Below are positions 42,305-51,920 of a stretch of DNA of 64,000 bases, piece by piece. Origin of the DNA: Selenomonas sp. oral taxon 920 (GTDB lineage: Bacteria > Bacillota > Negativicutes > Selenomonadales > Selenomonadaceae); assembly GCF_001717585.1 (NCBI RefSeq), contig NZ_CP017042.1:1511001-1575000 (forward strand), read 5' to 3'. Under the pieces are notes generated by a model that was not told the DNA's origin, did not search any database, and saw only the letters and a list, made by a program, of their open reading frames with translations. The first letter of the stretch is position 1. Each line of letters starts with the position of its first letter. The position numbers and the translations under genes are program-made.

Positions 42305-43567
42305 TTAGAAGTCGAACTGGACACGGCCAAAGAGCGTGCTTGCATCCTTGTCTGCCTTGATGTCCTTGCCGCGGAAGTACTCGACCTTCGTCGTCACATT
42401 CTTCCAGAGCGTGTAGGTTGCACCAACAGCCCAGCCCTTCTGATCACGCCCGAGGATGGTGTAGGTCGGTACAAATGCGACGTTGTTACCGAGACGGCGG
42501 TAGGCGATGTATGCGCCCCACGAACCCTGATCGGACCTCTTCGCGCCCTTGTAGTCGAGTTCAATGCTGCCGGCATTGCGCTGATAGTCGGCACTTCTGT
42601 TCTGTGCATAGGAGCCCTTCAGTGCAACGTTCTTGTCGAACTTGTAGCTGGCTCCGACCGACCAAATATTTGCATGATCCGTATCAGCCTTCTTGCTGTA
42701 GTCACTGGTCTTGAACACACGGTTGTTGATGTGCTGATAGCCAAGTCCCGCCGTGAGCTTGCCCGCGCCGTAGGTGAGGTCGATGCCCTGATAGTTTGCC
42801 GCCGTATCTGTGGCCGACTTCACATTTCCATCAGATACACGACCTGCTGCAATCTTTGCCTTGAGGACATTGCCGAACGACACTGTCGCGCCGGAGATCG
42901 CCGTATCCATCGTCAGACCATCGTCGGCAGCGGAGTAGACATCCTGCTTACCGAGTTTGACATTGAACTTGCCGTAGGTGCCTTCTGCATATGCACGTGC
43001 AAGGGTCATCCGGTCTTTTTCCTTGGGGCTGCCGTCCTTGTCCATGTTGAACTCGGTGTCGAGACGAGCCTTGACCGACCAGTGATCGTTGACCTCAGCT
43101 ACCGGGAGGAGACGGAAACGAACGCGGTCCGTGTTCACCTTCTTCTTGCCGTCCGAATTTGGCTTTTCATGGCGGTCGCTGATGTAGTCATAGCGGAGAT
43201 AGCCCGTGAACTTCACCATATCCGCATGCTTCTCGAGATTCGAGACACGAACGCCGAGGTTGTTGAGCTCATCCGCAAACTCAGCTGCAAGGCGGTCGAC
43301 AAGAGCCTTGTCCGATGCAGACATATCGCCCTTTGCCATCGCCTTTGCCGTCATCTGTGCCATTTCATAGCGCGTGATGTTGCGGTCACCGCGATACGTG
43401 CCGTCGCCGTAGCCCTCGATGACACCGTCCGCAGCGAGCTGCGTCACAGCATCGTATGCCCAGTGATCGCTCGGCACATCCGAGAACGGATTTGCCGCCG
43501 CAAACGTCGTGGACGCAGCGCCGATCGTCAGCGCTGCTGCCAGCGCAGCTACCATTGTCTTCTTCAT
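42305..43567 (-). CDS. SLH-domain outer-membrane porin (OmpM-like)
   Basis: OmpM-type proteins of Negativicutes tether the outer membrane to peptidoglycan and form pores. The 420-residue precursor has a signal peptide (MKKTMVAALAAALTIGAAST, cleaved near FAAA) and one SLH domain (NPFSDVPSDHWAYDAVTQLA, GVIEGYGDGTYRGDRNITRY). A coiled-coil linker (RLAEFADELNNLGVRVSNLEK without the first residues) is followed by a beta-barrel of alternating aromatic strands ending in VQFDF. The terminal Phe suits BAM insertion. AAAGGAGG fixes the ATG at 43567. SLH domains in this clade bind polyamine-modified peptidoglycan, which fits the polyamine genes nearby. Confidence 0.94.
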   Translation of the reverse strand: MKKTMVAALAAALTIGAASTTFAAANPFSDVPSDHWAYDAVTQLAADGVIEGYGDGTYRGDRNITRYEMAQMTAKAMAKGDMSASDKALVDRLAAEFADELNNLGVRVSNLEKHADMVKFTGYLRYDYISDRHEKPNSDGKKKVNTDRVRFRLLPVAEVNDHWSVKARLDTEFNMDKDGSPKEKDRMTLARAYAEGTYGKFNVKLGKQDVYSAADDGLTMDTAISGATVSFGNVLKAKIAAGRVSDGNVKSATDTAANYQGIDLTYGAGKLTAGLGYQHINNRVFKTSDYSKKADTDHANIWSVGASYKFDKNVALKGSYAQNRSADYQRNAGSIELDYKGAKRSDQGSWGAYIAYRRLGNNVAFVPTYTILGRDQKGWAVGATYTLWKNVTTKVEYFRGKDIKADKDASTLFGRVQFDF

Positions 43568-43683
43568 AAGACTTCCTCCTTTGTGGGAATCTCCCACCAT
43601 CTGTAAAACTCTGATCCACACATCGGAGAACGGAGTAGCCATGTTTCCTCGCGAATATCCTCTATATGGATTCAGTCGCCGTC

Positions 43684-43711
43684 ATTATATCACAACATTA
43701 TTTCTTTGCAA
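43684..43711 (-). promoter_or_regulatory. Promoter of the SLH porin gene
   Basis: TTGCAA (43711-43706), 16-base spacer, perfect TATAAT (43689-43684). The leader to the ATG is over 100 bases, long for this window. Confidence 0.6.
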
Positions 43712-43783
43712 AGCGGCAATATGTCCTATTGTCGATGATTTCATATATATTTCACAAATAAGAAACATTCTCTCTGTTGCGTT

Positions 43784-44617
43784 TTAATTCCTTATCCAAC
43801 CATACTGTGTGATGTTCGAGGTGTAACGCAGACGATCGACGAAGTCTGCATTGGTCGCAGCCGTGCGGAAGATGGGCACACGCTCCATCGCATAGACATT
43901 GCTGTTGCGGTCAACATTGCCGTATTTGACCGTAAATCCGCCCTTATACCCTGCCTCCTTCGCAATACCGACGATATGCAGGTCATGCGCGCCTGTCGGG
44001 TAGGCAATGAACTCGACGGGATGCCCGAGCTCCGTCTCTGCCTGCCGCTTCGACTCGACGAGCTCCTCACGAATGCGTTCATCGGACAGCTCCGGCAGCG
44101 GCGCATGCGTTACCGTATGGGACTGCGCCATAATGCCGTTCTTCTCCATCTCGCGCAGCTGATCCCATGTCAGATATCCCCTGCGCTTGCTGACAAAGCC
44201 GGTCACAATGAAGATCGTCGCCTTCAAATTGTACTTCTTCAGAATCGGATAGGCATTCGTATAGTTGTCCACATAGCCGTCATCGAACGTAATGAGCACA
44301 GGGCGATCCGGTAGCGTCCCCTGCCCTGCGAGGAAATCATAGAGTTCATCAATGCTGATCGTGTGATATCCGTGATCGACGAGATACTTCATCTGCCAGT
44401 CGAAATCCTCCGGCTCAACGGCAAGCGATATAAACATCGAGTTGACCATATGATAGTTGAGCACAAGTACCTTCACATCGTCCTCCGGCGGCGGCAGCGG
44501 CGCGGTATGGGCTTCCTCCTTCGGATGTCCGACGATGAGCACAACGCCAAGAAGGATGAGCAGAACAGCCATCAGCGACCAAAACTGCCGCCCGCCGATC
44601 ATCTTCTTCCAATTCAT
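43784..44617 (-). CDS. Membrane-anchored polysaccharide deacetylase (NodB domain)
   Basis: A 277-residue protein with an N-terminal anchor (FWSLMAVLLILLGVVLIV) and an extracytoplasmic NodB deacetylase domain. Metal and catalytic residues: LITFDDGYVDNYTNAYPIL (motif 1), QSHTVTHAPLPELS (motif 2), and FIAYPTGAHDLHIV. Substrates of such enzymes are peptidoglycan or exopolysaccharide N-acetylhexosamines. GTGAGGG before the ATG at 44617 makes it a better start than the upstream one. Upstream and downstream neighbours also concern the envelope. Confidence 0.88.
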   Translation of the reverse strand: MNWKKMIGGRQFWSLMAVLLILLGVVLIVGHPKEEAHTAPLPPPEDDVKVLVLNYHMVNSMFISLAVEPEDFDWQMKYLVDHGYHTISIDELYDFLAGQGTLPDRPVLITFDDGYVDNYTNAYPILKKYNLKATIFIVTGFVSKRRGYLTWDQLREMEKNGIMAQSHTVTHAPLPELSDERIREELVESKRQAETELGHPVEFIAYPTGAHDLHIVGIAKEAGYKGGFTVKYGNVDRNSNVYAMERVPIFRTAATNADFVDRLRYTSNITQYGWIRN

Positions 44618-44722
44618 GCCATCCCTCACTTTCACTGTGGTTCATTGTACCTAGATTTGAAAGGAAAATCAAGCAAAGAAAAAGAGATTGCCCACAGGCA
44701 ACCTCCCAAAATATTGATTGGC

Positions 44723-45292
44723 TTAGTCCTTCGCCCAGACCTCAGCCATGAGATCCTCATACTCATCTTCCAGCTGCTTCACAAGAATCGGCAGGAGGGT
44801 CTGGATCATGCGGCTGTCGAATGTCTCATCGGCAAACGGGATGCAGATATCGAGGTAGATATTGCCGTCCTCGCGAAGATAGTACTTAAAGATCTTGTAC
44901 TCCGCATTGAGTTTGTTGAGGTAGCTCTTAATCCGCTCGATATTCTTGACGTTGATCCCGGTCGCGACCTGCGTGCGAATAATTGTGAAGAAGCTGTCGT
45001 CGATGAAGATCGCCATCGGCATGATCTGCCCCTTCGCCTCAATGCGCGAGCGGAAGATCGTCGTGTGGAACTCATCGGCAAGCGTCTGCGAATCAAAGAA
45101 GGTAATGTCATTCTCTTTGAGGAATGCCTTATACTTCTCTGCTTTCGTTGCACCCGCACCAGCAGGTGTTTCTGCGGCCTCTTCCTGCGCTTCCTTGGCG
45201 CCCCCGATCCGCTCGCGCAGAGCCTCTTCCTCAGAAACCTTCCCTGCCGCCTTCTTTACTGCCTTGCCCTCTGTTTCTTCGGTCTTTGCCAT
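44723..45292 (-). CDS. YbjN-like domain protein of unknown function
   Basis: 189 residues. The first 55 are charged and Ala/Glu/Lys-rich, probably disordered. From residue 60 a compact domain resembles the YbjN/DUF1790 fold used by sensory or chaperone-like proteins (FFDSQTLADEFHTTIFRSRI, AIFIDDSFFTIIRTQVATG, GNIYLDICIPFADETFD). No membrane segment. An AGGGAGG site precedes the ATG at 45292. It stands between cstA and the deacetylase gene. Function unknown. Confidence 0.72.
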   Translation of the reverse strand: MAKTEETEGKAVKKAAGKVSEEEALRERIGGAKEAQEEAAETPAGAGATKAEKYKAFLKENDITFFDSQTLADEFHTTIFRSRIEAKGQIMPMAIFIDDSFFTIIRTQVATGINVKNIERIKSYLNKLNAEYKIFKYYLREDGNIYLDICIPFADETFDSRMIQTLLPILVKQLEDEYEDLMAEVWAKD

Positions 45293-45384
45293 GTATATTT
45301 CCTCCCTCATTCTATGCGAACGGCTGTCATTCCGTTGCCAATATAGTACTATATTACCATAAAATCTAATATTTGCAAGAAAAA

Positions 45385-45408
45385 CCGCCGTACCATCGTA
45401 CGGCGGTC
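45385..45408 (-). terminator. Terminator of cstA
   Basis: ACCGCCGTAC and GTACGGCGGT, ten base pairs with a four-base loop, followed by TTTTTC on the minus strand. Confidence 0.88.
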
Positions 45409-45424
45409 TGAAAAGCGCAGACGT

Positions 45425-46861
45425 TTAAACCGTTCTCTTGCGCAAAATGTATGCACGGACAAAAAGTGCCGTGAAGAGAATTGCGAAGCCGATGCCCGCC
45501 GGATAGGTGATGTTGGTCGGCAGACCGAAGCCCTCGGGCGCCTGCAGAAGATAGGTCGTCGTAACCGCCGACATAAAGATCGCAGGCACAAGTGCCACAA
45601 CGTAGGCATACGAGCCCGGCTTATGCAGGTAGAGATATGCCGTCCCCATCCAGAGCGTAATCATTGCGAGGGTCTGGTTCGCCCACGAGAAGTAACGCCA
45701 GATGATGGAGAAGTCCATCTGCGAGAGTACAAGACCGATGCCGAGCATCGGAACCGCAATGAGGAGACGCTTCGGAGCCTCCTTCTGAGGGATGTTGAGC
45801 CAGTCCGCAAGCGTCAGACGCGCGGAACGAAATGCCGTATCACCGGAGGTAATCGGGCAGGCGATAACGCCAAGCATGGCAAGAACTGCACCGATGCTCA
45901 CACCGCCGATGCCGACAACGCCCATGAAGCCGTTGCAGATCTCATAGACGACACCGCCGGGACCTGCTTCCTTGAGTGCCGCGCCGAGCCCTGCCGTGCC
46001 ATCATAGAAGGTCGCGCCCGCTGCAGCCCAGCAGAGAGCGATGATGCCCTCGGCAACCATCGCACCGTAGAACACGGGGCGACCCATACGCTCATCCTTG
46101 AGGCAGCGCGACATGATCGGCGACTGCGTAGCGTGGAAGCCCGAGACCGCGCCGCAGGCGACCGTAATGAAGAGCAGCGGCCAGATCGGCAGCTGTTTCG
46201 GATGCAGGTTTTCGAGTGTCATCTCCGGCATGATGTGACCGCCGATGCCGAAGAGCATACCGCCCATGATGCCGAGCGCCATGACGATCAGGCAGATGCC
46301 AAAGAGCGGATAGAACCGCGCGATGATCTTGTCGATCGGCAGGAGTGTCGCCATTGTGTAGTAGATGAAGATCACGCCGAGCCACATGAGCATTTCCTGC
46401 CCCGTGAGCTTTGCAAGGAGCATCGCAGGGCCTGTCATAAAGACAACACCGACGAGAACGAGCAGGACGATCGAGAAGATACGCATGATCTGGAGCATGA
46501 TGTGCCCCAGATTCTTGCCGACAATTTCCGAGAGACTCTTGCCGTCCTCACGGAACGAGATCATACCCGAGAGATAGTCGTGCACGCCGCCCGCAAAGAT
46601 CGTACCAAAGACGATCCAGAGATAGACGCTCGGTCCCCAGAGTGCGCCCGCGAGTGCGCCGAAGATGGGTCCAAGGCCTGCGATGTTGAGCAGCTGGATG
46701 AGGAACACCTTCCACGTCGGCAGGGGGATGTAATCCACTCCATCCTCCAGCCGAATCGCAGGAGCAACCTCCCCCGTCCGTCCAAATGCCCGATCCACGA
46801 TTGCACCATAGACCATGTAGCCTATGATGAGTGTGGCGAGCGCACCAAGAAATGTAACCAT
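45425..46861 (-). CDS. cstA: Carbon starvation protein CstA (pyruvate/peptide transporter family)
   Basis: A 478-residue integral membrane protein with about a dozen helices. CstA marks: PTWKVFLIQLLNIAGLGPIF, GALWGPSVYLWIVFGTIFAGG, HDYLSGMISFR, FHATQSPIMSRCL, and SGDTAFRSARLTLAD. CstA/BtsT proteins take up pyruvate or peptides. At 478 residues it is shorter than E. coli CstA (about 700), matching the short Firmicute form. It has its own promoter and a 140-base leader with a hairpin, and faces the TauE/SafE gene divergently. Confidence 0.93.
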   Translation of the reverse strand: MVTFLGALATLIIGYMVYGAIVDRAFGRTGEVAPAIRLEDGVDYIPLPTWKVFLIQLLNIAGLGPIFGALAGALWGPSVYLWIVFGTIFAGGVHDYLSGMISFREDGKSLSEIVGKNLGHIMLQIMRIFSIVLLVLVGVVFMTGPAMLLAKLTGQEMLMWLGVIFIYYTMATLLPIDKIIARFYPLFGICLIVMALGIMGGMLFGIGGHIMPEMTLENLHPKQLPIWPLLFITVACGAVSGFHATQSPIMSRCLKDERMGRPVFYGAMVAEGIIALCWAAAGATFYDGTAGLGAALKEAGPGGVVYEICNGFMGVVGIGGVSIGAVLAMLGVIACPITSGDTAFRSARLTLADWLNIPQKEAPKRLLIAVPMLGIGLVLSQMDFSIIWRYFSWANQTLAMITLWMGTAYLYLHKPGSYAYVVALVPAIFMSAVTTTYLLQAPEGFGLPTNITYPAGIGFAILFTALFVRAYILRKRTV

Positions 46862-47114
46862 ACGTTGTCACTTCTTTCCTTTGTATTCCTATAATTACGC
46901 ACCGATCCGTTCCGGTGCCCCATTCCCCGACCCTCCTTCCTATATAATGTCAAAGAAGCTCCCCTAAATAAGTCCCTAAAATAGCAAATGGGCTTCTTTG
47001 CGCTCATCATATCACAAGTTCTTCCCCTTGTCTAATAGTTCCTTTGTGCTATAATGGGCAATGTATTTAAGAAGCCTAATTTGCAGGCTTCCCCGTACTT
47101 TGGGAGGTTTTCCT
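46862..47114. promoter_or_regulatory. Divergent promoter region of cstA and the TauE/SafE gene
   Basis: Minus strand (cstA): TAGACA (47034-47029), 17 bases, TATGAT (47011-47006). Plus strand (permease): TTGTCT (47028-47033), 16 bases, TATAAT (47050-47055). The two -35 boxes coincide, so polymerases would compete. The cstA leader contains CAAAGAAGCCC and GGGGAGCTTCTTTG, which form a hairpin without a T run; the permease leader contains a GAAGCCT/AGGCTTC hairpin. Confidence 0.6.
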
Positions 47115-47912
47115 ATGGGTCTTGATATTCTTCTCTTTCTAATCTTAGGGCTGTTCGTCGGAACGTTCGGGACGCTCGTCGGCATCGGCGGCGGTCTGAT
47201 CTGCGTGCCGATCTTTATCTTCTTCCTGTCGGACGGCGGTGTCTATCCGTACTTTCACACGGCAGCACAGATCACGGGAACATCGCTTGTGATTGTGTTT
47301 GCCAATGCCCTCTCGGGGACGATTGCTTACGTCCGTCAGCAGCGCGTCTACTTCCCTGCCGCTGTGCCGTTCGCGCTCGCGACGCTGCCGGGCGCATTTC
47401 TTGGCTCGTACATCGTTGACGACTTCACGGGACCGATGCTGTACGTCTCATACGGTTCATTCCTGCTTGTGATGGCACTGCTCATGTATTGGAATGCCAC
47501 GCACAAGAAACATGCGGATGTCCACACACTGCCCGCGAACTTCACGTTCAACCGCTCGCTCGGCGTTGGCGCAAGCGCAGGAGTCGGCTTCATCTCGAGC
47601 ATCTTCGGCATCGGCGGCGGCGTGATCCATGTGCCGCTCATGGTCTACCTGCTCGGCTTCCCCGTACACATGGCGACGGCGACCTCGCATTTCGTCCTTG
47701 CCTGCTCGGCGGCGTTCGGTGTCGTCAGTCACTTCCTGCTCAATCACATCATCTGGACACCTGCGATCTGCATCTCCATCGGTGCCGCCGTCGGTGCGCA
47801 GATCGGCGCTGCCATCTCACAGAAGACGAAGTCCAAGGTCATCCTCGTCCTTCTCTCCCTCGCCATGTTCGGTCTCGGCATACGCCTCATCTGGATGAGC
47901 GGGATGCTGTAA
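47115..47912 (+). CDS. TauE/SafE-family sulfite/sulfonate exporter-like permease
   Basis: A 265-residue membrane protein with about eight helices in two related halves. Each half begins with the family's glycine-rich motif: TFGTLVGIGGGLICVPIFIF at the start and FISSIFGIGGGVIHVPLMVY in the middle. Relatives move sulfite, sulfoacetate or other organic anions. GGGAGG before the ATG at 47115 rules out an 18-codon longer form. The divergent promoter shared with cstA hints at joint control. Substrate unknown. Confidence 0.88.
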   Translation: MGLDILLFLILGLFVGTFGTLVGIGGGLICVPIFIFFLSDGGVYPYFHTAAQITGTSLVIVFANALSGTIAYVRQQRVYFPAAVPFALATLPGAFLGSYIVDDFTGPMLYVSYGSFLLVMALLMYWNATHKKHADVHTLPANFTFNRSLGVGASAGVGFISSIFGIGGGVIHVPLMVYLLGFPVHMATATSHFVLACSAAFGVVSHFLLNHIIWTPAICISIGAAVGAQIGAAISQKTKSKVILVLLSLAMFGLGIRLIWMSGML

Positions 47913-47926
47913 AACAAAACGAACGT

Positions 47927-47963
47927 AAAAAAGAATCGCCCCAACATGAGGCGATTCTTTTTT
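47927..47963. terminator. Bidirectional terminator between the permease gene and nrfA
   Basis: A 14-base-pair stem (AAAAAAGAATCGCC and complement), nine-base loop, between convergent genes. Confidence 0.9.
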
Positions 47964-47981
47964 GGTCTCGTCGTGCTCCGA

Positions 47982-49286
47982 TCAGAGCGGCTGGAAGCCG
48001 TGGCGTGCTCCCTCGGCGGACTCGATTGCCTGATGTGCGAGATCAATCGAAAGCCCAAGGGTACGCATGATCTTGTCGGGGTTATGGAAGCCCATGCCGT
48101 TCTCGGCGGCAACCCAATCCCAGTACCACTGTGCTTCGCGAATCTTCGCGCGTGCATCCTCGAGTGCTGCATCGGGTACACCTGCATCCATCGCAGCCTT
48201 GACCGTGCGATGTGCGCGTGCGACCGTCTGGCCTGCGATGCGCTGGATCTTGAACGTATTGTCATGAATGGTCTTGACGCGTGCCACGAGGGTCTCCTCG
48301 CTCTCGTCATGACACTTCAGACAGGATTCCTTCGTCGTCTTCAAGGGACTCGTCATCCAGTGCGAGGTGTACTTCTTGCCGCCGTCACGCATATAGGGCA
48401 TGTGGCAGTCCACGCAGGTAACACCGGCATCGGCATGGACACTCGTCGCCCACGTCTCGAACTCCGGATGCTGCGCCTTGAGCATCATCGTCTTGGAGTC
48501 GGGGTGCATCCAGTCGCCCTTGAATCCGCCTGCCTGACCGGACTGGTAGTACTGATACTCGGACTCGGCATCCAGACCGTTCTCGTATGGATGTGCGACA
48601 CGACCATCCTCGGCGGTGAAGTAGTACTCCGTATGGCACTGCGAGCACACATAGGCACGCATATCATTGTGCGTGGCAGCGTTGACATCAACACCACGTC
48701 TTGCCATCGACTCGATAAAGCCCTGCTGATAGACGCGCAGCTCCATCGTCTCGGGATCGTGGCAGGTCGAGCAGCCGAACCACTCATCCATCGTGATGGG
48801 AGCCGCAACTTCATCAAACGGCTTCGATGCATACGCCCATCCACCTTCTTTGAAGTACACATCATAAACATACGAACCCTTGCACTGTAGACAACTCCCC
48901 TTCTGTCCCGGAAGCCTCTTCGTATGCAGGAGATCGTAGCCCGCATACGTATGCCCTCGGTCGTCGTCATACTGGATGGCAAACTTATAGCCCTTAAAGT
49001 TCTCAAGCATCTCGGGCTGGTGCTCCAGATGACTGTTGCCCTCCATGCTGCCGCCGTAGCCTGTGGGCGACGGAGATTCCTCATTGTTTTTCATGAACGA
49101 GTTGTACTGGAGCGGATAGGCGTCCTTGTACGCCTCTTTGCCGATCTTGGCAGCGGTGTCGCCCTGGATCTGCACGCGTTTGATGCTGTCATCGTTCGGG
49201 TGTGCGCCGATGCGAACGGCGACGAATCCAAAGAACAGGGCACAGACGCCGGCAACACCCGCGATGATTTTCTTTCTGTTACTCAA
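47982..49286 (-). CDS. nrfA: Ammonia-forming cytochrome c nitrite reductase catalytic subunit
   Basis: NrfA reduces nitrite to ammonium with six electrons on the outer face of the inner membrane. The 434-residue protein has a signal anchor (IIAGVAGVCALFFGFVAV) and five heme sites. The active-site heme has CLQCK with Lys as ligand; the other four are CSTCH, CSQCH, CVDCH and CLKCH. THNDMRAYV and the HADAGVT and QHPEFETW runs supply the distal ligands and active-site His. The start is TTG at 49286 after AGGGGGG, overlapping the nrfH stop. Last gene of the ccm-nrf operon. Confidence 0.97.
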   Translation of the reverse strand: MSNRKKIIAGVAGVCALFFGFVAVRIGAHPNDDSIKRVQIQGDTAAKIGKEAYKDAYPLQYNSFMKNNEESPSPTGYGGSMEGNSHLEHQPEMLENFKGYKFAIQYDDDRGHTYAGYDLLHTKRLPGQKGSCLQCKGSYVYDVYFKEGGWAYASKPFDEVAAPITMDEWFGCSTCHDPETMELRVYQQGFIESMARRGVDVNAATHNDMRAYVCSQCHTEYYFTAEDGRVAHPYENGLDAESEYQYYQSGQAGGFKGDWMHPDSKTMMLKAQHPEFETWATSVHADAGVTCVDCHMPYMRDGGKKYTSHWMTSPLKTTKESCLKCHDESEETLVARVKTIHDNTFKIQRIAGQTVARAHRTVKAAMDAGVPDAALEDARAKIREAQWYWDWVAAENGMGFHNPDKIMRTLGLSIDLAHQAIESAEGARHGFQPL

Positions 49287-49761
49287 CTCTTATCCCCCCT
49301 TCTAAAGGATTGGAACCATGCGGCATACCACTGTGACACTTCGTACAGTTTGCATTTCCGTCCTTGCCCCTGTCCAGACATACCGATCCCATGGTCGATG
49401 TATGGCAGCGCAGACAGTTGGCATTCACGATATCCCGTCCGTGATCGGAGATCTTGATATGTACGGGATAGTCGTTCAGTACCTGATGGAGCGTGTCATG
49501 CATGCCTGTCTTGCCCTTTTCAAAATAGTAAACGGCAATATTGTCGTGCGGCAGATGGCACTCCACACAGGCGATGTCCGCATGTGTGGACATGGCATGT
49601 GTCTTTGCCTCGTGCTGCATGGCATGGCACATACCGCAGAACTTCGGCGATGCCGAGGCCTTGTCCATGAGCATGCCGCCGCCGACGGCGAACAGTCCCA
49701 CGAGAAACGCACCGATGATACAGCGCAGCGTATGCTCCTTTGCATACTGCTTCAAATTCAT
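49279..49761 (-). CDS. nrfH: NrfH-type tetraheme quinol dehydrogenase (NapC/NirT family)
   Basis: NrfH anchors NrfA to the membrane and passes electrons from menaquinol. The 160-residue protein has one N-terminal membrane helix (CIIGAFLVGLFAVGGGMLM) and four heme motifs: CGMCH, CVECH, CLRCH and CTKCH. AAGGGAGG precedes the ATG at 49761. It is followed directly by nrfA, with the nrfA TTG start overlapping its stop, which supports a fixed NrfHA complex. Confidence 0.95.
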   Translation of the reverse strand: MNLKQYAKEHTLRCIIGAFLVGLFAVGGGMLMDKASASPKFCGMCHAMQHEAKTHAMSTHADIACVECHLPHDNIAVYYFEKGKTGMHDTLHQVLNDYPVHIKISDHGRDIVNANCLRCHTSTMGSVCLDRGKDGNANCTKCHSGMPHGSNPLEGGIRVE

Positions 49762-49787
49762 GTGTCCTTCCTCCCTTCTATGATTTC

Positions 49788-51920
49788 TCACTCAGACCGC
49801 TTTTCCGATCCACCTCCTTTGACGGGACTTACCACCTGCGTGGCTGCCAGGAGACCACCGACAGTCACAAGAACACAGGCGAGCCAAAGGATGGAGATGC
49901 CGGGCTTCGTACTGACCGAGGCGGGAACGGGAAGTGCCGCCTCCTCTGCCACAGAGGGCAGGATCTCGATCCGTATGTCGCGTTCATCCGCCGAGACACC
50001 CGTGAGACGAATGCGGAACTTGCCGTTCATCACTTCGATCGGCTGGGATGTCCCCCCCGTCTCCGTCGCAAGGATCGTGGGTGCGGCATCATCGACTTCC
50101 TCGCCGTCCGTCAGCGCAATCTGCGCCGTGACGAGGGTCTTGCCGCCGCCCTGCGGCTCAAATGCGATGGATTCGTAGCGGTAAGCATAGTCGTTGATCC
50201 CCATAACGGTCTTGCCGCGATGAAGAATCAGCTCGTCACGCTCCGCCGAAGTCGGCGACGGTGCGATATAGAGATCGCCCGCAAGGCTTCTTGCAATTGC
50301 AGGCTCACGTGCCGCATCCTCACCGTTTGCACGCAGCTTTGTCACTGCCTCGCACAGACTTCCGTCCACCTCATAGCGGTAGGACTTCTCACTGCCACTC
50401 TCGGCAAAGGACTGTCCACGATAGATGATCGTGTGTCCATAGACCTCCTGCGGCTCGTCAGGGATGAGTGTGACCGTCGTTGTCTGACTGCCCGACCCCG
50501 AGAGAATAAAGGCGAGCAGCGCAAGTCCCGTGCCAACGTGGGCAACCATCCCGCCCAGACCAATGCGTTGACGGCGAAATGCCTCAATGGCAGCAAGTGC
50601 GGCAAGGAGGGCAAAGGTGGAGAGCAGAACCGACGGAATATCCGTGACTCCGACCAGCCCCGCGAGAACGCCGCCGCCCACGGAGATCACGAAGATCCAC
50701 ACAGGCCGTGCGACGCGTCCACTGCCGTAGGGCAGAAGTACGCCGAGTGCCATGAGAAGCGCCAGCGGCACCGCAATCGGCAGCGAGGTACGCACATAGT
50801 AACTCGTATCGACCGCCGCACTCTCTCCGAGCAGCCCGGAGATGAGCGGCATGGACATTCCGAAGAATACGATAGCGACGATGAATACGATGAGAAGCAT
50901 CCCGAGCAGCACGAGGAAGTCTCGGCTGCGGTGCTGCTCGTAGACCGCCCCCTTCGGCAAACGTTCAATCCGAACGATCAGAACGCCGAGCCCGAAGAGC
51001 AGGACAGCCGCATTGGCAAGGGCGATGTAGAGGCCGATGTCCGAGCCCGCAAAGGAGTGCACGGAGAAATCACCGAGAATACCGCTGCGCGTGAGGAATG
51101 TCCCGTAAAGGACGAATGCGTAGGAGAAGGTTGCCGCAAGATGAACGAGGTAAAACGCCCCGCGCCGCCCACGCGCAACAGAGATCAGATGAAGCAGAAC
51201 ACAGGCGAGCAGCCACGGGACAAGCGAGGAGTTCTCCACGGGATCCCAGCCCCAGTAGCCGCCCCACCCGAGTACCTTATACGCCCAGTAACCGCCGATG
51301 AAGATGCCCGCTCCGAGGAATGCCCACGCGATGAGTGTCCAGCGGCGCATCGGAGCGAGAAAACTGCCGTCCATCGGTGCCTTTATCATGCTCTCGATGG
51401 AGTAGACAAAGGGGACGGCGAGCAGCGCGTAGCCCACAAAGATGATTGGTGGATGCACCGCCATCCACGGATCCTGCAGCAGCGGATTCATTCCGTGCCC
51501 GTCCATGGCAACAGTCTCTGCAGGAGCAAATGGGCTCTTAAAGAGGACGAGGAGAACGAGCATCGCGGTAAGTGCGTGGTAGATCGTGCGCCCCGTCGCT
51601 GTCATCCGTCCCTCACGGGCAATCAGAACACCGACAACGGCGTGAATCACGAGCCAGAGGAGAAACGAGCCCTGCTGCCCCGCCCAGAATGCGGAGAGCT
51701 TATAGAGCAGCGGCAAACTGATGGAGGAGTAACTGATAACGTAGGTGTAGCTGAAATCATCGTTCAGGATAATGACGAAGAGGAACGCCGCTGCACTGAG
51801 CGAGGCAAGGCCCGCCAGGGCCGCACAGATCCGTCCTTCGGTTGTTTTTCCCTGCGTCTCACAGAACACTGCAGCAAGGGCAAAGAACAGAACCGCACCC
51901 AAGAATAACGTTCCGATCAT
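49788..51920 (-). CDS. ccmF: Cytochrome c maturation heme lyase CcmF
   Basis: CcmF attaches heme delivered by CcmE to apocytochrome CxxCH sites. The 710-residue membrane protein has many helices, the tryptophan-rich WWD-type heme site GWGGYWGWDPVENSSLVPW, periplasmic His loops (MAVHPPIIFVGY; YGTFLTRSGILGDFSVHSF), and a large soluble C-terminal region before a last helix. It overlaps ccmE by four bases and precedes nrfH. No separate CcmH or CcmG is present in the operon, consistent with the system I* variant. Confidence 0.95.
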   Translation of the reverse strand: MIGTLFLGAVLFFALAAVFCETQGKTTEGRICAALAGLASLSAAAFLFVIILNDDFSYTYVISYSSISLPLLYKLSAFWAGQQGSFLLWLVIHAVVGVLIAREGRMTATGRTIYHALTAMLVLLVLFKSPFAPAETVAMDGHGMNPLLQDPWMAVHPPIIFVGYALLAVPFVYSIESMIKAPMDGSFLAPMRRWTLIAWAFLGAGIFIGGYWAYKVLGWGGYWGWDPVENSSLVPWLLACVLLHLISVARGRRGAFYLVHLAATFSYAFVLYGTFLTRSGILGDFSVHSFAGSDIGLYIALANAAVLLFGLGVLIVRIERLPKGAVYEQHRSRDFLVLLGMLLIVFIVAIVFFGMSMPLISGLLGESAAVDTSYYVRTSLPIAVPLALLMALGVLLPYGSGRVARPVWIFVISVGGGVLAGLVGVTDIPSVLLSTFALLAALAAIEAFRRQRIGLGGMVAHVGTGLALLAFILSGSGSQTTTVTLIPDEPQEVYGHTIIYRGQSFAESGSEKSYRYEVDGSLCEAVTKLRANGEDAAREPAIARSLAGDLYIAPSPTSAERDELILHRGKTVMGINDYAYRYESIAFEPQGGGKTLVTAQIALTDGEEVDDAAPTILATETGGTSQPIEVMNGKFRIRLTGVSADERDIRIEILPSVAEEAALPVPASVSTKPGISILWLACVLVTVGGLLAATQVVSPVKGGGSEKRSE

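Noticed and set aside
49740-51908. 722-residue plus-strand frame opposite ccmF
   Set aside because: Extremely charged translation with no fold; ccmF on the other strand is unmistakable.
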